Assembly (NCBI GenBank): GCA_032250895.1
Contig: JAVVEZ010000051.1
Location: 1 to 23,948 of the forward strand
Length of the DNA stretch: 23,948 bases
Origin: JAVVEZ01 sp032250895
GTDB taxonomy: Bacteria; Pseudomonadota; Gammaproteobacteria; Pseudomonadales; Pseudohongiellaceae
Direction: 5' to 3'
The translations under genes and the position numbers were made by a program. Below, in pieces: positions 9,436 to 17,102 of the stretch. The notes under the pieces are model-generated. The model did not search any database. It was not told the DNA's origin and worked only from the letters and a program-made list of their open reading frames with translations. Positions within the stretch are counted from its first letter, which is position 1; the number at the start of each line of letters is the position of its first letter.

Positions 9436-9486
9436 TTCATCGGCGCGGGAGTTAGGGATGCTCTGAATAACTCTGGGGCCTCCCAG

Positions 9487-9502
9487 ACCCCGCCTTTCGG
9501 GG
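9487..9502. terminator. Possible hairpin between convergent tamB and dsbD-like genes
   Basis: The sequence CCCCG-CCTTT-CGGGG at 9488-9502 can form a short GC-rich stem in the 98-bp gap between the two convergent genes. No run of Us follows on either strand, so it is not a textbook intrinsic terminator; position is the main argument. Confidence 0.25.
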
Positions 9503-9533
9503 CCTTCAGGCAGCACCCGGGCCGGAGATGCCC

Positions 9534-10052
9534 TCAAAATAAATCGAGCGTAACCGCACGCTGTTGTACCGGGTAGCAGAAGCCGATTTCTGCACAGCCC
9601 TGGTAAGTGACCAACAATTCAATTTTTTTTGCGTCCCTGTCCTCGATGGGAATCTTCACGGTGGTGGCGCCGTAATAAACGTCCACGTCACCGAAAAACG
9701 CATCGGCTATCGCCACTCCCCCGGGAATCACGGGTCTGCCGATAAGGCCGGAGGAACCGCTTTCACTGAAATCGAGACTCTTGCGGTACAGGTAATACCC
9801 CTCCCGGATCTGCCACTGCACGATGATGGTTTCCGGCAGCTCGACAATGACCGTGAGGGCAAAGGCCTCATCGACGGGCAAGGGCGCTGTCAGATGTTGT
9901 GAGGCGAAGGGGCTGTCGGCGGTGACGGGCGGCGACAGAGGGATCGGGGCCGGTGCCGGCTGCAATGGCAATTCGGCGCCCTGCCCCCACTGCGCTGCGC
10001 CGAGCAACAGCGCAGCAAGCATCAGTCCGGGGCGGGCGCAGGTCACAGACAT
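9534..10052 (-). CDS. Free-standing DsbD N-terminal (alpha) domain protein, exported
   Basis: The 172-residue protein matches only the first domain of DsbD, the periplasmic immunoglobulin-like domain that passes electrons from the DsbD membrane domain to partners such as DsbC, DsbG and CcmG. Visible evidence: a signal peptide (about residues 1-26, hydrophobic LMLAALLLGAAQ), the conserved LPVDEAFAL near residue 58, WQIREGYYLYRKSL near residues 80-93, a DAFFG cap-loop segment near 117-121 (DEFYG in E. coli), and the redox pair C153 and C159 in YQGCAEIGFCYP. The membrane (beta) and thioredoxin (gamma) domains are absent; the frame stops naturally at 9534. It starts 15 bp after fabB with a GGGGGAA ribosome binding site, so it is probably the third gene of the fabA-fabB unit. 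The fold assignment is firm; the partner and physiological role are unknown. Confidence 0.85.
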   Translation of the reverse strand: MSVTCARPGLMLAALLLGAAQWGQGAELPLQPAPAPIPLSPPVTADSPFASQHLTAPLPVDEAFALTVIVELPETIIVQWQIREGYYLYRKSLDFSESGSSGLIGRPVIPGGVAIADAFFGDVDVYYGATTVKIPIEDRDAKKIELLVTYQGCAEIGFCYPVQQRAVTLDLF

Positions 10053-10067
10053 CGCTGCTAATTCCCC

Positions 10068-11285
10068 CTATTCCTGATAGCGTTCAAAAATCAGGCTGGC
10101 ATTGGTGCCGCCGAAACCAAAGCTGTTGGACATGACGGCATCGAGTTTCACCTTGTCCTGACGGCTGCGGGCAATGGGCACACCGGCAATTTCCGGGTCG
10201 AGTTCATCGATATTGGCCGAGGCGGCAATGAAATCGTTTTCCATCATCAGCAGGCTGTAGATCGCCTCCTGAACCCCGGCGGCTCCCAGCGAATGGCCAC
10301 TGAGCGATTTGGTGGAATTGATCGTCGGAATCCGGTCGCCAAAAGTGGCCTTGATGGCCTTGATCTCCTGGATATCGCCGACCGGTGTGCTGGTGCCGTG
10401 GGTATTGATGTAGTCGATGGGGCGTGTGCTGGTGGCCATGGCCATGTTCATGCAACGGATCGCGCCTTCGCCGGAGGGTGCCACCATGTCATAACCGTCA
10501 GACGTGGCGCCATAACCGGTCAGCTCCGCATAAATCTTCGCACCTCTGGCAAGGGCATGATCGAGGGCCTCTATCACCAGCACACCGCCGCCGCCGGCAA
10601 TGACGAAACCGTCACGGGCAACATCAAAGGCACGGGAGGCTTTATCGGGCGTGGCATTGTACCTGGTGGACAGGGCGCCCATGGCGTCAAACAGACAGCT
10701 CAGGGTCCAGTGTTCGGCCTCGCCACCGCCGGCAAAAACCACATCCTGCTTGTTGAGCTGGATCAGTTCCATGGCGTTGCCAATGCAGTGGGCGCTGGTG
10801 GAACAGGCGGAGGAAATGGAATAATTGACGCCTTTTATCTTGAAGGGCGTCGCCAGACAGGCCGAGACGGTACTGCCCATGATGCGGGTCACGCGGTAGG
10901 GGCCGACCCGCTTCAGACCTTTTTCCCGGAGGAGATCGGCGGCTTCCACCAGGTCTTCGGTTGAGGACCCCCCGGCGCCCATGATGATGCCGGTGCGGAT
11001 ATTGGAGACTTCTGCATCAGTAAGGCCGGCATCGCTGATGGCACGGTCCATGCTGATGTAGCCGTAGGCGGCGGCGGCACCCATGAAACGCAGCGCCTTG
11101 CGATCGATGAATTCTGAAAAATCCAGATCCACGCCACCGGCGATATGGCTGCGCATGCCCATCTCTTCGTATTGGGGGCGGTACTTGATGCCACTGCGTC
11201 CCTGCTGTAACGATTCGAGTACGGTTTGCCGGTCAATGCCCAGGCAGGAAACGATGCCCATTCCGGTGACTACAACGCGTCGCAT
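10068..11285 (-). CDS. fabB: 3-oxoacyl-[acyl-carrier-protein] synthase I FabB
   Basis: FabB is the condensing enzyme that elongates the cis-3-decenoyl-ACP made by FabA and so commits carbon to unsaturated fatty acids. The 405-residue protein (406 in E. coli) begins MRRVVVTGMGIVSCLG. The Cys-His-His triad is complete: Cys 161 in SSACSTSAHC, His 296 in NTHGTSTPVGD, and His 331 in SLSGHSLGAAG. The glycine-rich end NSFGFGGTNASLIF is present. An AGAGG ribosome binding site lies 6 nt upstream of the ATG. The gene is 154 bp downstream of fabA, the usual pair in gammaproteobacteria. Confidence 0.98.
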   Translation of the reverse strand: MRRVVVTGMGIVSCLGIDRQTVLESLQQGRSGIKYRPQYEEMGMRSHIAGGVDLDFSEFIDRKALRFMGAAAAYGYISMDRAISDAGLTDAEVSNIRTGIIMGAGGSSTEDLVEAADLLREKGLKRVGPYRVTRIMGSTVSACLATPFKIKGVNYSISSACSTSAHCIGNAMELIQLNKQDVVFAGGGEAEHWTLSCLFDAMGALSTRYNATPDKASRAFDVARDGFVIAGGGGVLVIEALDHALARGAKIYAELTGYGATSDGYDMVAPSGEGAIRCMNMAMATSTRPIDYINTHGTSTPVGDIQEIKAIKATFGDRIPTINSTKSLSGHSLGAAGVQEAIYSLLMMENDFIAASANIDELDPEIAGVPIARSRQDKVKLDAVMSNSFGFGGTNASLIFERYQE

Positions 11286-11439
11286 AAAAAACCTCTTCTC
11301 TTTTCCGCTGGCAGTATTTTTTTACTTTTACCAGGAATCATTTATGACAAGTTAAACCGTGCGATGTCCCATATTGTGCTATTGCCCTGGCGTGAATGTC
11401 CATGCTTTCGAGGCAGGTGCCGGGTGTGGATGGCTTGTA

Positions 11440-11973
11440 TCAATCCAGAACTTCATCCGGCATGAACAGGCCCACCTTCAGCCCGGTGGCGGCGTAGATG
11501 GGTTTGCCATCCACCAGAACGCGGCCATCCGCTATCCCCATCACCAGTTTGCGCTCGATCAGCCTCCTGATATCCAACTGGTAAACCACCTTGTGGTTGG
11601 AAGGCAGGATTTCGCCGCTGAATTTCACTTCCCCGCAACCCAGGGCCCGGCCCTTGCCGGGATTGCCGCGCCAGCCCAGATAAAAGCCCACCAGCTGCCA
11701 CATGGCATCCAGCCCCAGGCAACCTGGCATGACCGGGTCATCCTTGAAGTGGCAGGCAAAGAACCACAGCTCGGGATGAATGTCGAGTTCAGCCACGATG
11801 CTGCCCTTGCCCTCGGCACCACCGTTGGACGTGATTTCGGTAATCCGGTCGACCATCAGCATGTTGCCGGTCGGAAGTTTGGCATTGCCCTCGCCAAACA
11901 TCTCGCCGTTGCCACAGGCGAGTAAGTCTTCCTTGCTGAAGGAGTGCTTGTCCCTGAAGTTTCTGTTCATCAA
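11440..11973 (-). CDS. fabA: 3-hydroxydecanoyl-[acyl-carrier-protein] dehydratase/isomerase FabA
   Basis: FabA dehydrates 3-hydroxydecanoyl-ACP and isomerises the product to cis-3-decenoyl-ACP, the branch point of anaerobic unsaturated fatty acid synthesis. The 177-residue protein (172 in E. coli) carries the single hot-dog domain with catalytic His 75 in WFFACHFKDDPVMPG and Asp 89 in CLGLDAMWQLVGFYLGW. LMVDRITEI and GEVKFSGEILP are also typical. AGAGGG lies 11 nt before the first of two adjacent ATG codons, supporting 11973 as the start. It heads the probable fabA-fabB-dsbD-alpha unit and is divergent from the manC gene. Confidence 0.97.
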   Translation of the reverse strand: MMNRNFRDKHSFSKEDLLACGNGEMFGEGNAKLPTGNMLMVDRITEITSNGGAEGKGSIVAELDIHPELWFFACHFKDDPVMPGCLGLDAMWQLVGFYLGWRGNPGKGRALGCGEVKFSGEILPSNHKVVYQLDIRRLIERKLVMGIADGRVLVDGKPIYAATGLKVGLFMPDEVLD

Positions 11974-12044
11974 TCGGAATTCCCTCTGAATCCGGCCGGG
12001 GTCTTGCTGCCTGGCCGCCTGAATCGGATCACAAAAAAGTTTGT

Positions 12045-12050
12045 ATTATA
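12045..12050 (-). promoter_or_regulatory. Putative -10 element of the fabA promoter
   Basis: A perfect TATAAT reads on the minus strand about 75 bp upstream of fabA. The hexamer 17 bp further upstream is TATGGT, a poor match to TTGACA, so an activator may be needed. I found no clear FabR- or FadR-like palindrome next to it. Confidence 0.4.
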
Positions 12051-12171
12051 GGCTCAAGACCGAGCAAACCATAATCTTATCGCGGCAAAATATCTCAGGA
12101 AGTAGCGGGCCTGTTGGAGGGCATGGCAGATATCCGCGGAGCTCCAATGGTGATTTAAACCGGGCTTCCTC

Positions 12172-12177
12172 TATAAT
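12172..12177 (+). promoter_or_regulatory. Putative -10 element of the manC promoter
   Basis: TATAAT lies 34 bp upstream of the manC ATG in a short A/T-rich stretch. No good -35 hexamer is seen at 16-18 bp spacing. It supports reading the upstream in-frame ATGs (12041, 12176) as untranslated. Confidence 0.35.
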
Positions 12178-12211
12178 GCCTGAACTTTTTGCTATTGAGT
12201 GTTGTGGTCTC

Positions 12212-13630
12212 ATGATAATCCCGGTAATTCTGGCGGGCGGTGCGGGTTCGCGGCTGTGGCCCGTGTCGCGGGAGTCCTTCCCCAAACAATTCATTACCTT
12301 TCAGGCGGGCTCTGGCTCCCTGTTCCAGGAAACGCTCTGCCGCCTCCGCGGGTTGGCGGGCATTGGCGCGCCCATCGTGATCTGCAACCAGGATCATCGC
12401 TTCCTGGTCGCGGAGCAGTTGCGGGCAATTGGCATCAGTGACGCACGGATACTGCTGGAGCCGGTAGGGCGCAATACGGCTCCGGCGCTCGCCCTGGCAG
12501 CCCTGGAAGCACAGAAGGATGGCACTGACCCGGTCCTGCTGGTATTGGCGGCGGATCACCTGATTCAGGATGTCGGGGCTTTCCAGCAGGTGCTGGGTCT
12601 CGGCAGACAGCAGGCAGAGGCCGGCCATCTGGTGACCTTCGGGATCGTCCCCACTGCTCCGGAGACGGGCTATGGCTATATTCGCCGGGGGCAGGCGCAG
12701 GGTGCCGGGTTCCGGATTGAGCGCTTCGTGGAAAAACCCGATGGGAAAACCGCCGGCGCCTATCTTGCCAGTGGTGAGTACTACTGGAACAGCGGCATGT
12801 TCATGTTCAATGCCTCGAATTACCTGCAAGAGCTGGCGGCCAGCCAGCCCACCATGCTGTCCGTCTGCCGGGACGCCAGCGATGGCAGCACCCGGGACCT
12901 GGATTTTATTCGCATCCCGGCGGCCATTTTTGAACACTGCCCGGCGGATTCCATCGACTATGCCGTGATGGAGAAGACCCGCAAGGGATTGGTGCTTCCC
13001 CTGGATGCGGGCTGGAGTGACCTGGGTGCCTGGTCGGCGCTGTGGGAACAGGGACCGCACGATGACCAGGGAAATGTGGTGAGCGGTGACACACTCTTGC
13101 AGGACGTCAGGAACTCTTATATCCATGCGGATTTTCGGCTGGTTTCTGTGCTTGGCCTGGACGATGCCGTGGTCATTGAAACCCGGGATGCCGTGCTGGT
13201 GTCTTCCAGGCATCGGGTGCAGGATGTGAAAACGCTTGTCAGCCGTCTGAAAAACGCGCAACGCAGCGAAGCCGACAGCCATCGTCTGGTCTACCGGCCC
13301 TGGGGTTCCTATGAGGGGCTTGCCAGTGCCGAGGGTTTTCAGGTCAAGCGGATCGTGGTCAAGCCGGGCGCGTCCCTGTCCCTGCAGTTGCATCACCACC
13401 GTGCCGAGCACTGGATCGTGGTCCAGGGGACGGCCCGGGTGACCTGCGGCGAGGATGTCTTCATGCTGGGAGAAAACGAGTCCACGTTCATTCCGGTGGA
13501 AACCAGACACCGCCTGGAAAACCCCGGCATTGAGCCCATCATCCTTATCGAGGTACAGTGTGGTACTTACCTGGGTGAAGATGACATCGTCAGGTTTGAG
13601 GATATCTACGGGCGCGAAGCACAAACCTAG
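12212..13630 (+). CDS. manC: Mannose-1-phosphate guanylyltransferase / mannose-6-phosphate isomerase (type II PMI)
   Basis: This bifunctional enzyme makes mannose-6-phosphate from fructose-6-phosphate and GDP-mannose from mannose-1-phosphate, for LPS or exopolysaccharide. From the ATG at 12212 the protein is 472 residues, the normal length for the ManC/AlgA/CpsB family. The N-terminal nucleotidyltransferase shows ILAGGAGSRLWPVSR then FPKQF (residues 6-27), EPVGRNTAPA, LAADHLI and FVEKPD. The C-terminal cupin-type isomerase domain shows YRPWGSYE and SLQLHHHRAEHWIVVQGTA around residues 390-405. The frame is open upstream to 12041, but that extension has no family match and crosses putative promoter elements. 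The stop codon lies inside the left end of the palindromic element at 13627. algA would be an equally valid symbol by family, but no alginate genes are present here. Confidence 0.94.
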   Translation: MIIPVILAGGAGSRLWPVSRESFPKQFITFQAGSGSLFQETLCRLRGLAGIGAPIVICNQDHRFLVAEQLRAIGISDARILLEPVGRNTAPALALAALEAQKDGTDPVLLVLAADHLIQDVGAFQQVLGLGRQQAEAGHLVTFGIVPTAPETGYGYIRRGQAQGAGFRIERFVEKPDGKTAGAYLASGEYYWNSGMFMFNASNYLQELAASQPTMLSVCRDASDGSTRDLDFIRIPAAIFEHCPADSIDYAVMEKTRKGLVLPLDAGWSDLGAWSALWEQGPHDDQGNVVSGDTLLQDVRNSYIHADFRLVSVLGLDDAVVIETRDAVLVSSRHRVQDVKTLVSRLKNAQRSEADSHRLVYRPWGSYEGLASAEGFQVKRIVVKPGASLSLQLHHHRAEHWIVVQGTARVTCGEDVFMLGENESTFIPVETRHRLENPGIEPIILIEVQCGTYLGEDDIVRFEDIYGREAQT

Positions 13631-13793
13631 TGCTGCAACCTGGAAGTAGTGGAACAAAATGAAAGTGATGGATTCGTGCCTGTGGCAAGGCGCAAGCCGC
13701 TGCTAAGGCTGGTTGCCTTTGCAAGGCTTGCAACGCTGCCACGGGTGCGAAGACGCGCTTTCATGTTTCAGTATTTCCAGGTTGCAGTACTAG
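13627..13793. repeat. Palindromic MITE-like element with 35-38 bp terminal inverted repeats
   Basis: The left end 13627-13664 begins CTAGTGCTGCAACCTGGAA; the reverse complement of the right end 13759-13793 begins CTAGTACTGCAACCTGGAA. The arms agree over about 35 bp with four substitutions and a 3-bp length difference. Complementarity continues inward (GTGGCA near 13682 with TGCCAC near 13737; GCAAGCC at 13692-13698 with GGCTTGC at 13725-13731), so nearly the whole 167 bp can fold into one hairpin. There is no coding sequence. CTAG at both ends may be part of the repeat or a target duplication. The structure fits a non-autonomous transposable element or REP-like sequence; the family is not recognised. 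Confidence 0.75.
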
Positions 13794-13823
13794 ATTGACA
13801 GGTATCAGGAAGAAGCAAAGACC

Positions 13824-14669
13824 ATGAGTGATGTCCCCATCAGAAAATGCCTGTTTCCGGCAGCCGGTTATGGCACCCGCTTTCTGCCTGCGACCAAGGC
13901 CATGCCCAAGGAAATGCTGCCCATCGTCAACAAGCCCCTGATTCAATATGGCGTGGAAGAGGCCATGGCGGCGGGAATCAGGGATATGGCCATTGTCACC
14001 GGACGCGGCAAGCGGGCCATCGAGGATCACTTCGATCTCAGCTATGAGCTGGAACACCAGATTGCCGGCAGTGACAAGGAGCATTATCTGAAGGGCATTC
14101 GCAGGATTATGGATGAAACGGTGTTTTCCTATACCCGTCAGATCAACATGAAGGGCCTGGGTCATGCCATCCTGACGGGTGAGACCCTGATTGGTGAGCA
14201 GCCCTTTGCCGTGGTACTGGCAGATGACCTCTGCTACGCGCCTGCGCAGGGCGTGTTGTCTCAGATGGTGGAGATCTACCGGAAATACAATTGCAGCATC
14301 GTGGCAATCGAAGAAGTGCCTGCCGCCGAAACCCGCAAATACGGGGTGATCGCCGGTGACGAGATTGAACCCGGTCTGCTCAGGGTCACGGATATGGTGG
14401 AAAAACCGGAACCGGACGTGGCCCCCAGCAATCTCGCCATCATCGGGCGTTATCTGCTGACGCCGGATATTTTTGCCATTCTCCGGGCTACGCCGCCGGG
14501 CCGTAACGGCGAATTGCAAATCACCGATGCCCTGCTCACCCAGGCCCGGGCAGGGGGAGTGCTGGCTTACCGGTTCGAGGGTCGGCGCTTCGACTGTGGC
14601 AGCGTCGAGGGCTTTATGGAAGCCTCCCGCTTTTATTACGAAAGTGTCTATAGCAGAGGTTTTGCATGA
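13824..14669 (+). CDS. galU: UTP-glucose-1-phosphate uridylyltransferase GalU
   Basis: GalU makes UDP-glucose from UTP and glucose-1-phosphate, a precursor of LPS core, exopolysaccharide and other glucosylated products. The 281-residue protein shows the pyrophosphorylase signature FPAAGYGTRFLPATKAMPKE at residues 11-30, then LPIVNKPLIQYGVEEA, VTGRGKRAIEDHFD, VVLADDLCY, DMVEKPEP and NGELQITDAL, and ends with the family motif RRFDCGSVEGFMEA. An AGGAAG ribosome binding site lies about 11 nt upstream of the ATG. The stop overlaps the manB start by four bases (ATGA), so the two are translationally coupled. It is 193 bp from manC, a gap mostly filled by the palindromic element. Confidence 0.97.
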   Translation: MSDVPIRKCLFPAAGYGTRFLPATKAMPKEMLPIVNKPLIQYGVEEAMAAGIRDMAIVTGRGKRAIEDHFDLSYELEHQIAGSDKEHYLKGIRRIMDETVFSYTRQINMKGLGHAILTGETLIGEQPFAVVLADDLCYAPAQGVLSQMVEIYRKYNCSIVAIEEVPAAETRKYGVIAGDEIEPGLLRVTDMVEKPEPDVAPSNLAIIGRYLLTPDIFAILRATPPGRNGELQITDALLTQARAGGVLAYRFEGRRFDCGSVEGFMEASRFYYESVYSRGFA

Positions 14670-16015
14670 CCGATACGCTCACCTGCTTCAAAGCCTATGA
14701 TGTCCGGGGCCGGATTCCGGATCAATTGAATGAGGACATCGCCTACCGGATAGGCCTGGCCTATGCCGAATTTCTGAAACCGCGCACCGTGGTGGTGGGC
14801 TTCGATATCCGGCTCAGCAGCCAGGCCATCTGTGCGGCATTGAGTCAGGGTCTGCTGGATGCCGGTGTCGATGTCGTCAGCATCGGGCAGTGCGGTACGG
14901 AAGAGATTTACTTTGCCACCAGCCATCTGCAGGTGGATGGCGGCATCGTGGTCACTGCCAGCCATAACCCCAAGGATTACAACGGCATGAAGTTTGTCCG
15001 GGAAAACTCCATCCCCATCAGCGGTGATACCGGACTCAATGACATCAAGACACTGGCGGAGCGTAATGACTTCAGTCTGGCTGCCGCCAAGGGCAGACAA
15101 CGTAATGTGGATGTCAAGGCGGCCTATGTGGACCACCTGCTGTCCTATATCGATTGCTCGGTGCTCAGGCCGATGACGGTGGTGTGCAATGCCGGCAATG
15201 GCGGTGCCGGCGGCATCATCGATCTGCTGGAGCCCCATCTGCCCTTCACGTTCATCAAGATTCATCATCAGGCCGATGGCAACTTTCCCAATGGGGTACC
15301 CAATCCCCTGCTGGAAGAAAACCGGCAGCCGACCATTGCCGCCATCGAGGCCAACAAAGCCGATCTCGGCATTGCCTGGGATGGCGATTTCGACCGCTGT
15401 TTTTTCTTCGATGAACATGCCGACTTTGTCGAAGGCTATTACATGGTGGGCCTGCTGGCCGAAAGCTTCCTGAAGAAACAGCCCGGCAGCAGGATCATCC
15501 ACGATCCGCGGCTGATCTGGAATACCCAGGCCATCGCCAAAAAATACCAGGGCACCGCCATTCAAAGCAAAACCGGCCATGCCTTCATCAAGGAAAGAAT
15601 GCGGGCCGAGGATGCCATCTACGGGGGTGAGATGAGCGCCCACCATTATTTCCGCGACTTCTCCTATTGCGACAGCGGCATGATTCCCTGGCTTTTGGTC
15701 AGTGAGCTGATGTGCGTCAGCGGCAAATCCCTGGCCCAACTGGTCAGTGAATGCATGGCGGCCTTTCCCGCCAGTGGCGAAATCAACCGCACCCTTGCCG
15801 ACCCGAAGGCCGTGCTGGAAAAGATTCAGGCCCGCTATCAGGCCCAGGCGCTGGACGTCGATTTTACCGATGGCCTGAGCATGGCCTTTGCCGAGTGGCG
15901 CTTCAATGTGCGGATGTCCAATACCGAGCCCGTGGTCAGGCTCAATGTCGAGGCCCGGGGTGACAAGGCGCTGATGCAACAGAAAACCCGCGAACTGCTG
16001 GCACTGATGGTTTGA
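14666..16015 (+). CDS. manB: Phosphomannomutase (ManB/CpsG-type, alpha-D-phosphohexomutase family)
   Basis: The enzyme interconverts mannose-6-phosphate and mannose-1-phosphate, supplying the substrate of ManC. The 449-residue protein (456 for E. coli CpsG) has all four signature loops: the phosphoserine loop VVTASHNPKDYNGMKF with Ser 99, the metal loop DGDFDRC at residues 239-245, the sugar-specificity loop GGEMSAHHYFRDF near 320-332, and the phosphate-binding loop RMSNTEPVVRL near the C-terminus. GEMSAHHYF is the form seen in phosphomannomutases and in bifunctional AlgC-like enzymes, so phosphoglucomutase activity, feeding GalU next door, is possible. It overlaps galU by four bases. Confidence 0.94.
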   Translation: MTDTLTCFKAYDVRGRIPDQLNEDIAYRIGLAYAEFLKPRTVVVGFDIRLSSQAICAALSQGLLDAGVDVVSIGQCGTEEIYFATSHLQVDGGIVVTASHNPKDYNGMKFVRENSIPISGDTGLNDIKTLAERNDFSLAAAKGRQRNVDVKAAYVDHLLSYIDCSVLRPMTVVCNAGNGGAGGIIDLLEPHLPFTFIKIHHQADGNFPNGVPNPLLEENRQPTIAAIEANKADLGIAWDGDFDRCFFFDEHADFVEGYYMVGLLAESFLKKQPGSRIIHDPRLIWNTQAIAKKYQGTAIQSKTGHAFIKERMRAEDAIYGGEMSAHHYFRDFSYCDSGMIPWLLVSELMCVSGKSLAQLVSECMAAFPASGEINRTLADPKAVLEKIQARYQAQALDVDFTDGLSMAFAEWRFNVRMSNTEPVVRLNVEARGDKALMQQKTRELLALMV

Positions 16016-16086
16016 CCGGATGTCGGCCCTGGCACGGCGGCGCGGCTGAAGCCTGCAAGAAACGGCCGGAAAAAGCTGTCCACTGA

Positions 16087-16115
16087 TGGACAGTGGGCAA
16101 GCGGACTTTTATGCT
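16087..16115 (+). promoter_or_regulatory. Predicted sigma70-type promoter of the ABC/PDZ/FG-GAP operon
   Basis: TGGACA at 16087-16092 (five of six matches to TTGACA), a spacer of exactly 17 bp, and TATGCT at 16110-16115 (four of six to TATAAT). Transcription would start near 16122, giving a leader of roughly 57 nt before the ATPase gene. The -35 hexamer is also the right arm of a hairpin: TGTCCA-CTGA-TGGACA at 16077-16092. An overlapping alternative stem, CCACTG-ATGGA-CAGTGG at 16080-16096, excludes the first. The symmetric DNA around the -35 may be a repressor site; this is inference. Confidence 0.55.
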
Positions 16116-16178
16116 GTTTGTGTTCGGCAAGCGGTCTGAAGCAGGCAAGACAGTCGGTTCATAAAGCGAAAAATCAGT

Positions 16179-17102
16179 ATGTCAGAACCCTATCATTCAG
16201 CACCTCTGGTGGTGAACAGGCTCCGCAAGAGTTATGGCAAGCTTGACGTCATCCGGGACTTCAGTCTGCGGCTGGAAGCACAGGCGATTTATGGCCTGGT
16301 GGGTCTCAATGGCTCCGGCAAGACCAGCACCCTGGAATGCCTTTTGGGACTCCAGGCTTTTGATGGTGGCGAGGTCAGTGTGCTGGGCCTGCCGCCCGCG
16401 CGCCTGTATCAGGCCGCCGGCGCCGTGATCGGAATTTTTGACACTCCCAGCCTGCATCCCAACCTGAGCGTCAGGCAATGCCTGGAGCACGCCCGCCTGC
16501 TGTGTCCACAGCCCCGGCGCAGTTGTGCCGAGCTTGAGAAACTGCTGGACATAGAACGCTATCGTGATGTCAGGATCAGGCATTTGTCACTGGGCAACCG
16601 GCGTCGCGCGTCGCTGGCCCAGGGTTTGCTGGGACAACCGGAACTGGTGATTCTGGACGAGCCCTTCAATGGCCTGGATGCGGCCGGGGTCGATCAGGTG
16701 CTGGCGCTGATTCAGACGCTGAACCAACAGGAAGGCACGAGCTTTCTGCTGTCCAGCCATCAGTTGCCCTATCTGGAACATATTTGCAGCCATCTGGGCA
16801 TTCTGCATCAGGGCGAGCTGGTGCTCAGTGAGGCGGTGAGCACCCTGTTGGGACGTCAGCATTCGAGCATCCGGGTGCGCTGTCATGATGAGGCCCGCGC
16901 CGTGTCACTGGTGAAGGCCGCCGCCGGCGTGGACTATGTGCGGACCGATGCGGCGGGTTATAGCCAGTTTGAACTGAGCGGCAGTAGCGCAGAGGCGGTC
17001 AATGCCCTGCTGGTCAGCGGGGGGGTCGGGGTTTCCGAACTGTTGCTGGAGCGGCCCTCGCTGTCTTCGTTGTTTCGCGACTTGACCAGCGGGCAGGCCT
17101 GA
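16179..17102 (+). CDS. ABC transporter ATP-binding protein
   Basis: The 307-residue protein is a single nucleotide-binding domain with a C-terminal extension. Walker A is GLNGSGKT at residues 42-49, the signature is LSLGNRRR at 136-143, Walker B is LVILDEP at 156-162 followed by the D-loop GLD, and the switch His is 194 in SSHQL. The Q-loop area reads IFDTPSLHPNLSV, which resembles BcrA/NosF-type ATPases of ABC-2 exporters (usually IExPxLyPxLT) and lacks the usual glutamine. Residues from about 225 to 307 form an accessory C-terminal region seen in exporter ATPases. The stop shares one base with the start of the permease gene. It is the first gene of a five-gene overlapping operon behind a good promoter. 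Substrate unknown; an ABC-2-type export or extraction role is inferred from the neighbours. Confidence 0.93.
   Translation: MSEPYHSAPLVVNRLRKSYGKLDVIRDFSLRLEAQAIYGLVGLNGSGKTSTLECLLGLQAFDGGEVSVLGLPPARLYQAAGAVIGIFDTPSLHPNLSVRQCLEHARLLCPQPRRSCAELEKLLDIERYRDVRIRHLSLGNRRRASLAQGLLGQPELVILDEPFNGLDAAGVDQVLALIQTLNQQEGTSFLLSSHQLPYLEHICSHLGILHQGELVLSEAVSTLLGRQHSSIRVRCHDEARAVSLVKAAAGVDYVRTDAAGYSQFELSGSSAEAVNALLVSGGVGVSELLLERPSLSSLFRDLTSGQA

Noticed and set aside
12155..13657. 500-codon open frame on the minus strand
   Set aside because: Antisense to manC, whose plus-strand motifs are unambiguous.
14648..15979. 443-codon open frame on the minus strand
   Set aside because: Antisense to manB, which has all four phosphohexomutase signature loops.
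16075..16096. Hairpin after manB as an intrinsic terminator
   Set aside because: No U-run follows on the plus strand, and the right arm is the -35 element of a good promoter, so a regulatory role is more likely.
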